Shown: positions 51,689 through 55,318 of the stretch, one piece after another
Position numbering within the stretch: the stretch's first letter is position 1
How the letters are laid out: each line of letters starts with the position of its first letter
Assembly (NCBI GenBank): GCA_028285205.1
Contig: JANQQA010000073.1
Location: 1 to 55,318 of the forward strand
Origin: Bythopirellula sp.
Lineage (GTDB): Bacteria; Planctomycetota; Planctomycetia; Pirellulales; Lacipirellulaceae
Length of the DNA stretch: 55,318 bases
Reading direction: 5' to 3'
Notes under the pieces: generated by a model
What the model saw: the letters and a program-made list of their open reading frames with translations, nothing else
Database searches by the model: none
Told to the model about the DNA's origin: nothing
Translations under genes and position numbers: made by a program

Positions 51689-51698
51689 AGCGTGCCTC

Positions 51699-52034
51699 CT
51701 ATTCGCACAGAGAGTGTCGCACGGGTTGCAGCAACTCGTATTTGTCACTCGTCCCGCTGTCACCCTCAAACGTGAGGACAATTGGCACCACAGCGAATGA
51801 CGATGCGAGCGTTTCCACGGTGAAATGCACACCCTTACCAGCTGCGATCGTTTGCCCGCTGAATGCGACTTCGACGTCGTTGACCGCAACGTTGCTGACG
51901 GTCAGGACCGCTGAATAGCCACTAACGATCGTGGCCAACGTGAGTTCTTCGTCGGCCTCCAGCGCGCCGGTGAGATCGATAAACACGTCTCGCTTCGCGC
52001 CTGGACTTCCGATGGGATCAAACTTGAGACTCAT
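51699..52034 (-). CDS. Small beta-rich phage protein
   Basis: 111 residues with AAGGAAA before the ATG at 52034. The N-terminus KFDPIGSPGAKRDVFIDLTGAL and strands ATIVSGYSAVLTVSNVAV and FTVETLASSFAVVPIVLTFEG resemble small beta-sandwich head or fibre-adaptor proteins, but no family can be claimed. It lies between the LamG/SASA gene (8 nt) and the ParB-like gene (10 nt), so the three are one operon. Confidence 0.6.
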   Translation of the reverse strand: MSLKFDPIGSPGAKRDVFIDLTGALEADEELTLATIVSGYSAVLTVSNVAVNDVEVAFSGQTIAAGKGVHFTVETLASSFAVVPIVLTFEGDSGTSDKYELLQPVRHSLCE

Positions 52035-52042
52035 GGCTTTCC

Positions 52043-53722
52043 TTATCTCACTGGGACGCTTCGTGTTGTTAGTTTCACCCGCAGTAGTCCGCTGATACTT
52101 GAACTTGTCGAGCTATGTTGTGCCGGGACGGTCACGGAGCGGGTTTCCGGCAGCGCTGGCTGATTTCCCAGCCCGCGCGGCACCGCTAAACCGCGCGCCG
52201 AAATGCCGCTGCCCAACGTGAGCAACTTCTCGGAGGAAGCAGGCACGCTCGCTAGCGTCAGCACGACAGTTCGGTCGCCGGTCTTGGATGCCGAGGTGAC
52301 CGCAACGGCCGCGCCGTTGTCGATAAACTGCCAGGCGGCCGGATCGTAGGTCGTGGCTGCCTCAAGATCGCGATCGAAAGTCAACGTGACGGCTGACCCA
52401 TCGCCAATCGCCGTGAGCAAGCGCGGCGGGGTGCCATCCGACCCATCGAACAGCGCTTCATCGATGGCAGCCCACCAACGATCCGCCAAGGTGATCGCCT
52501 CGGCATCGGTCGTGAAATGCAAGTCATCGGGCAACGGCCCGAGGTCGTAGGTTACTGGCCCGGGGAAAATCTGTTCATTCTCCCAAGCATCGGTCTGTGC
52601 GTTCCGAATCTCCTCGGTCGTTCCGTCGGGTACGCCGTTGATCTGTCCACAAAGCAGTGGTGGAGTACCGGGCAAGTCGTTGTGTAGTCTGGCTAGCAGA
52701 TGTTCCATCGCCGCGGCGTAGTCCGCGCGTTCGACGTCGACGTTTGCATCACGCTCGCCTTGGAACCAGAGGATCGCGTCGATCTGCGTGACCTCGGAAG
52801 CGGCGACCGTCGCCAGTGCCGCGTCGTAGGTAGCCCCACCATCTGCCCAATCGGGAGTATTCACGAGCCCAGTTCCACTTTCCGCTGCATAGATGAAGCC
52901 AACGGACTCCTCTCTGTCGTTCAGCCAGCGGGTCGCCAACAGAGGCCATAGTTCTCCCGCGCCATCGACATCGAAGAGTTCGCCCCAAGCGCCGTTTTGA
53001 AACACCGATGCGAACTGCGTGGGATGCTCGTATTCCTGATGGTTGTCGAATTGGCCTTCGGCATTGGACTGTCCGAGTACGAGCACGACTTTGTCGGGTT
53101 TGGCATAATCGATGGTCGTGCCTGATAGCTCCACGCCAGCAATTTGACCTTTCATCGCGTACGCCGTCGTGGGATCTCCAGCGCCGATCGTGCCAATGGT
53201 TAACTCGATTCCGTAGGTCGCCGTTTGGCTTGCTATGAGAACGCTGTCGATGTAAAGCGTGACTGTAGGCGTCGGCCCGGACACGTCATGAACGAGCTCA
53301 TACTCTGACCATTTGGTTCTCGTTGCGTTTGGAACGGCGAACACGATGTCGAGCCCGCTGTTCGCGCCAGTCAAGGTGAACGCGTTCGTCGGTCGGACCA
53401 CGAGCCCGTCCATGCCTGAACTCAGCCATAGAAAACTGAGTCCTGTGCCTGGATCACCGAGAATCATGCCTTGCTGATTCGCGCTCGCTTGCTTGGCCCA
53501 AAACTTGACCGACCAGGAATGTTTGCGCGACAGCGTGATCGGCGAGTCCAGCGCGATCGGAGTGGACGATGTTCCACTCAGGTCCACGGCGCTTGGGTAG
53601 TCGCCTCCCGGTCCCGCCACCCCGAAGGTGACGCTCGCGTCTGCTGTGCCGTTGTTGCCTCCCCACGAGTCGACAACCGCTGCCCCGTTCGATTCCTGCA
53701 ATGTCCATCGATGGCTAACCAC
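52043..53722 (-). CDS. LamG/concanavalin-like domain fused to sialate O-acetylesterase (SASA) protein
   Basis: This 559-residue protein starts at a GTG at 53722 (AGGAGGAG just upstream). It has no signal peptide. Residues about 40-205 are a LamG-type jelly roll (HSWSVKFWAKQASA, VTLYIDSVLIAS, IAGVELSG). Residues about 207-425 are a SASA/SGNH esterase: VLVLGQSNAEGQ (nucleophile Ser near 216), AILWFQGERDA (oxyanion and Glu region near 318-325) and DDLHFTTDA with the likely catalytic His (about 399). A C-terminal beta-domain (about 435-520, TLTFDRDLEAATTYDPAAW) looks like an Ig-like repeat. It could be a virion-associated enzyme that removes O-acetyl groups from surface glycans, or a moron; both are inference. 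Confidence 0.85.
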   Translation of the reverse strand: MVSHRWTLQESNGAAVVDSWGGNNGTADASVTFGVAGPGGDYPSAVDLSGTSSTPIALDSPITLSRKHSWSVKFWAKQASANQQGMILGDPGTGLSFLWLSSGMDGLVVRPTNAFTLTGANSGLDIVFAVPNATRTKWSEYELVHDVSGPTPTVTLYIDSVLIASQTATYGIELTIGTIGAGDPTTAYAMKGQIAGVELSGTTIDYAKPDKVVLVLGQSNAEGQFDNHQEYEHPTQFASVFQNGAWGELFDVDGAGELWPLLATRWLNDREESVGFIYAAESGTGLVNTPDWADGGATYDAALATVAASEVTQIDAILWFQGERDANVDVERADYAAAMEHLLARLHNDLPGTPPLLCGQINGVPDGTTEEIRNAQTDAWENEQIFPGPVTYDLGPLPDDLHFTTDAEAITLADRWWAAIDEALFDGSDGTPPRLLTAIGDGSAVTLTFDRDLEAATTYDPAAWQFIDNGAAVAVTSASKTGDRTVVLTLASVPASSEKLLTLGSGISARGLAVPRGLGNQPALPETRSVTVPAQHSSTSSSISGLLRVKLTTRSVPVR

Positions 53723-53770
53723 TTTCTCCTCCTTTCACTCAGGTTTCCGAGTACTCGCGACCACGAGTGA

Positions 53771-54079
53771 TCAAGATTCCGTCACCAGCCGCACGAGATA
53801 GCCGGCGAGCGCGGCCACCAGGCTGAGTAAGACGTGCCAGGATCGAAACAAGATTTCAACCTTGCCTACGAGTCCAATTTGGTCTTTCTCGCCGCGTAGC
53901 AAGGTCAGCGCCTCACTTGATTTTCGGTGTGTCTCATTCATGACTCGATTCAGATTGCCCTCCGCCTCGATGCCGTAGCCCAGTTCCGAACCGAGCCACG
54001 ACGTTAGTCGATCAAACTTGCGTTCCAAATGTTGCACTCGTTGCACAATCTCCGCTTCACACTGATTTGCTTTTTCCAC
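53771..54079 (-). CDS. Holin-like or membrane-anchored coiled-coil protein
   Basis: The GTG at 54079 behind AAAGGCGATGGC is preferred (102 residues); a TTG at 54103 would add 8. The N-terminal about 75 residues are a charged coiled coil (CEAEIVQRVQHLERKFDRL, HRKSSEALTLLRGEK). One hydrophobic segment (LLSLVAALAGYLVRLV, about 80-97) follows. This resembles XhlA/haemolysin-type phage proteins that help holins, but also simple membrane anchors. It lies upstream of the LamG/SASA gene. Confidence 0.65.
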   Translation of the reverse strand: MEKANQCEAEIVQRVQHLERKFDRLTSWLGSELGYGIEAEGNLNRVMNETHRKSSEALTLLRGEKDQIGLVGKVEILFRSWHVLLSLVAALAGYLVRLVTES

Positions 54080-54174
54080 GCCATCGCCTTTCAGGCTCGT
54101 CAACGAGCGAACGATCGAAACATGCTCCGCCTACGTGATCCCTGTTTGCCAAGCACCACGTAGGCGGCAAGCAG

Positions 54175-54858
54175 CTATGCTAAGTTTGCCCGGCCGGTAG
54201 TTTCTGATCGTAGATTCGGTGAATCGGTCGGGCCGAGCGGTTCCTCTGTGGGACGCACACCTGCCGCCATGTCGACCCGATTCGAGTCGCCCGCAAATGC
54301 GTTGAGGTACTCAAGAATCTGCACATAGCTGCCGTACATCCGCATCGAATCCTTGACGTAGATGAACGTGCTGCGGAAACGGCTTTCCAAGCGCGTCCAA
54401 TTGACGATCGCGCGATCGAGGGCCCCCAACAGGATTAAGGCGTTCTGACTGCGGAAGTTCAGCTGGCTGGCGAGCGGAATGTTTGGATCGGAACCGTCCA
54501 CCGCCCACGGCAACGTGATGAGCCCACCGGGTGCCTCTTGCACCTCGTCACCGCCGAACGGTTCGGTCGAGCCGAGCAGCGTCTGGGCGGAATCGGTGGC
54601 ACGCTCGATCAAGTCACCCAGCGGCCGTTTGTCGGGGTTGTACGTCACGCGGCGACGCATGCGGTCGGACGCGAGCAGGTGCTCGACGTAGTGATTCTTG
54701 GTCGTCTCGTCCAAACCGCCTCGCACTCCGAACTCGTCGTTGGAGACGACTTCGCTGCGAAAGTCGAACAGTGGGCCGAGAGCCGCGACAATATGCAAGT
54801 TTCTAAACTCGGTAATCGTGCGTCGAAATTGTTCTTTTCCAGGATCGCCTGCGGGCAT
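54175..54858 (-). CDS. Hypothetical phage protein
   Basis: This 227-residue protein (AAGGAG 8 nt before ATG 54858) has no domain that I recognise. The N-terminal part is helical (KEQFRRTITEFRNLHIVAAL), the central part contains KRPLGDLIERATDSAQTLLGS, and later LASQLNFRSQNALILLGALDR and RFRSTFIYVKDSMRMYGSYV suggest helices; it ends in a polar Pro/Thr/Asn-rich tail. It could be a structural or regulatory protein. Spacing to the next gene is about 95 nt. Confidence 0.6.
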   Translation of the reverse strand: MPAGDPGKEQFRRTITEFRNLHIVAALGPLFDFRSEVVSNDEFGVRGGLDETTKNHYVEHLLASDRMRRRVTYNPDKRPLGDLIERATDSAQTLLGSTEPFGGDEVQEAPGGLITLPWAVDGSDPNIPLASQLNFRSQNALILLGALDRAIVNWTRLESRFRSTFIYVKDSMRMYGSYVQILEYLNAFAGDSNRVDMAAGVRPTEEPLGPTDSPNLRSETTGRANLA

Positions 54859-54882
54859 AGTTTTCTCCTTGAAGGGCTGTTA

Positions 54883-54948
54883 GTTGCTAGGCTCGAGGCG
54901 CTAGTCACTAAGCAAAAAATGGAAATGCAACAACTAGCGCCTAGCAAC
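54883..54948. repeat. Dispersed ACTAGCGCC/GGCGCTAGT inverted repeat, copy 2
   Basis: GTTGCTA (54883-54889) pairs with TAGCAAC (54942-54948), and GGCGCTAGT (54897-54905) with ACTAGCGCC (54933-54941), giving a nested hairpin with a left bulge. CAACAACTAGCGCCTA is identical to the copy near 16243-16258. The element overlaps the 3' end of the gene ending at 54941. Confidence 0.7.
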
Positions 54949-55318
54949 TCGTGGCTGGCGCCTCACCTACTTCAAACTTTGTCGGCGCGATGTCGTTGAA
55001 GCGCTCGCGTAGTTCGCGCCGCAGTTGGTCCGCCCAACGCGCGTGCTGTGGGTCAGCGTTTCCGTCGGCAGCCGCGTCGAGCCGGTCGAGTGCAAGGCGT
55101 CCTGCAACCGCATCTTGTAGCGGGTCACGTCCCTCCAGTTGCGAAAGTCGTAGAAGTTGACGAGCTTCCGCGTCGTCACGCTCGATCGGCTGTCGCACTT
55201 CGTGAAACGTCGTCACCGCATCGGCCGCGGAGCCCTCCTGCAACGACACGTCGCGATCAAAGTTGCTCGCCCCCGGGTCGCGTTGACTTGGCGCTCTTGT
55301 CTGGTCAGCCCTCGTTGG
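54941..55318 (-). CDS. Hypothetical phage-region protein, N-terminus beyond the right edge
   Basis: The frame is open to the window edge (125 residues seen). A GTG at 55249 could start a 102-residue form, but the upstream 23 codons are also open (DQTRAPSQRDPGASNFDRD), so the start cannot be chosen. The visible part is Arg/Asp/Ala-rich and helical (EARQLLRLSQLEGRDPLQDAV, RWADQLRRELRERFNDI). The last residues (ATSC) and the stop codon lie inside the dispersed repeat at 54883-54948. Function unknown. Confidence 0.55.
   Translation of the reverse strand, partial: PTRADQTRAPSQRDPGASNFDRDVSLQEGSAADAVTTFHEVRQPIERDDAEARQLLRLSQLEGRDPLQDAVAGRLALDRLDAAADGNADPQHARWADQLRRELRERFNDIAPTKFEVGEAPATSC

Larger units (their letters stand above)
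41762..55318 (-). mobile_element. Phage-like head and packaging gene cluster (open at the right edge)
   Basis: About 18 consecutive minus-strand genes with tight spacing, many with strong Shine-Dalgarno sites, include terminase subunits, portal, prohead protease, capsid and small structural genes. Upstream genes in transcription order (51.1-55.3 kb) include ParB-like, ABC-GNAT, LamG/SASA and holin-like proteins. No tail, integrase, lysin or repressor of standard type is seen within the element. The left end is at 41762 next to the XRE gene; the right end is outside. No attachment site was recognised. It could be a defective prophage, a domesticated element, or the head half of a larger one. 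Confidence 0.85.

Noticed and set aside
1..55318. tRNA, rRNA genes or CRISPR arrays
   Set aside because: No T-loop/acceptor pattern, rRNA-like segment or regularly spaced direct repeat with unique spacers was recognised on either strand; a tRNAscan-SE and CRISPR finder run would be decisive.

Overview
The window most likely comes from a planctomycete of the Pirellulales type. It has a DUF1559 prepilin-like protein with the planctomycete N-terminal methylation helix, three PEP-CTERM proteins (two with a dockerin-like Asp-rich segment before the sorting tail), a lysine/alanine-repeat histone-H1-like protein, a B12-dependent ribonucleotide reductase, a giant MscS channel, and intergenic palindromes resembling planctomycete REP elements (CTCCCTGACGGTCGCGGC type). 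The genus is not determined.

Layout. 1-12.1 kb is a mixed chromosomal stretch: a BNR beta-propeller protein cut by the left edge next to a MoaD/ThiS-like protein, orphan rplU, a MscK-sized channel, a bestrophin, a DUF2314 lipoprotein, a SnoaL-like protein, a PEP-CTERM esterase behind a terminator-like leader hairpin, a TatA-like membrane protein, an HPt protein, a CheY-like receiver and a second PEP-CTERM protein. 12.1-16.4 kb holds nrdJ with a long leader (candidate NrdR boxes) and a structured 3' region. 16.4-19.2 kb is repeat-rich, with a DUF1559/lipoprotein pair and an IS1380-family transposase remnant. 19.2-26.2 kb contains a GlsB/peroxiredoxin-like pair and a minus-strand run: EamA transporter, TPR-AAA+ ATPase and two TPR membrane proteins, which look like one membrane-associated machine. 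26.3-41.7 kb carries a 1188-residue repetitive PEP-CTERM protein, DUF1579, a thioredoxin-fold protein, an aromatic/aspartate aminotransferase, inositol-phosphate synthase, the histone-like protein, a DEAD-box helicase, an orphan iron-type binding protein, an MBL hydrolase, a flavin monooxygenase and an XRE regulator.

41.76-55.3 kb (open at the right edge) is a phage-like element transcribed entirely on the minus strand. In transcription order it has unknown proteins, a holin-like coiled-coil protein, a LamG/sialate-O-acetylesterase protein, a small beta-rich protein, a ParB-like protein, an ABC-ATPase/GNAT fusion, TerS, TerL, portal, a prohead protease with scaffold region, a decoration-like protein, the major capsid protein and four small genes. 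No tail-tube, tape-measure, integrase or lysin gene is visible. The protease-decoration-capsid block is bracketed by two strong minus-strand terminator hairpins. The ParB/ABC-GNAT pair is the best candidate for an undescribed system, possibly nucleic-acid modification coupled to packaging, but that role is inference.

I saw no tRNA, rRNA or CRISPR array. All family assignments come from reading motifs by eye without database searches.
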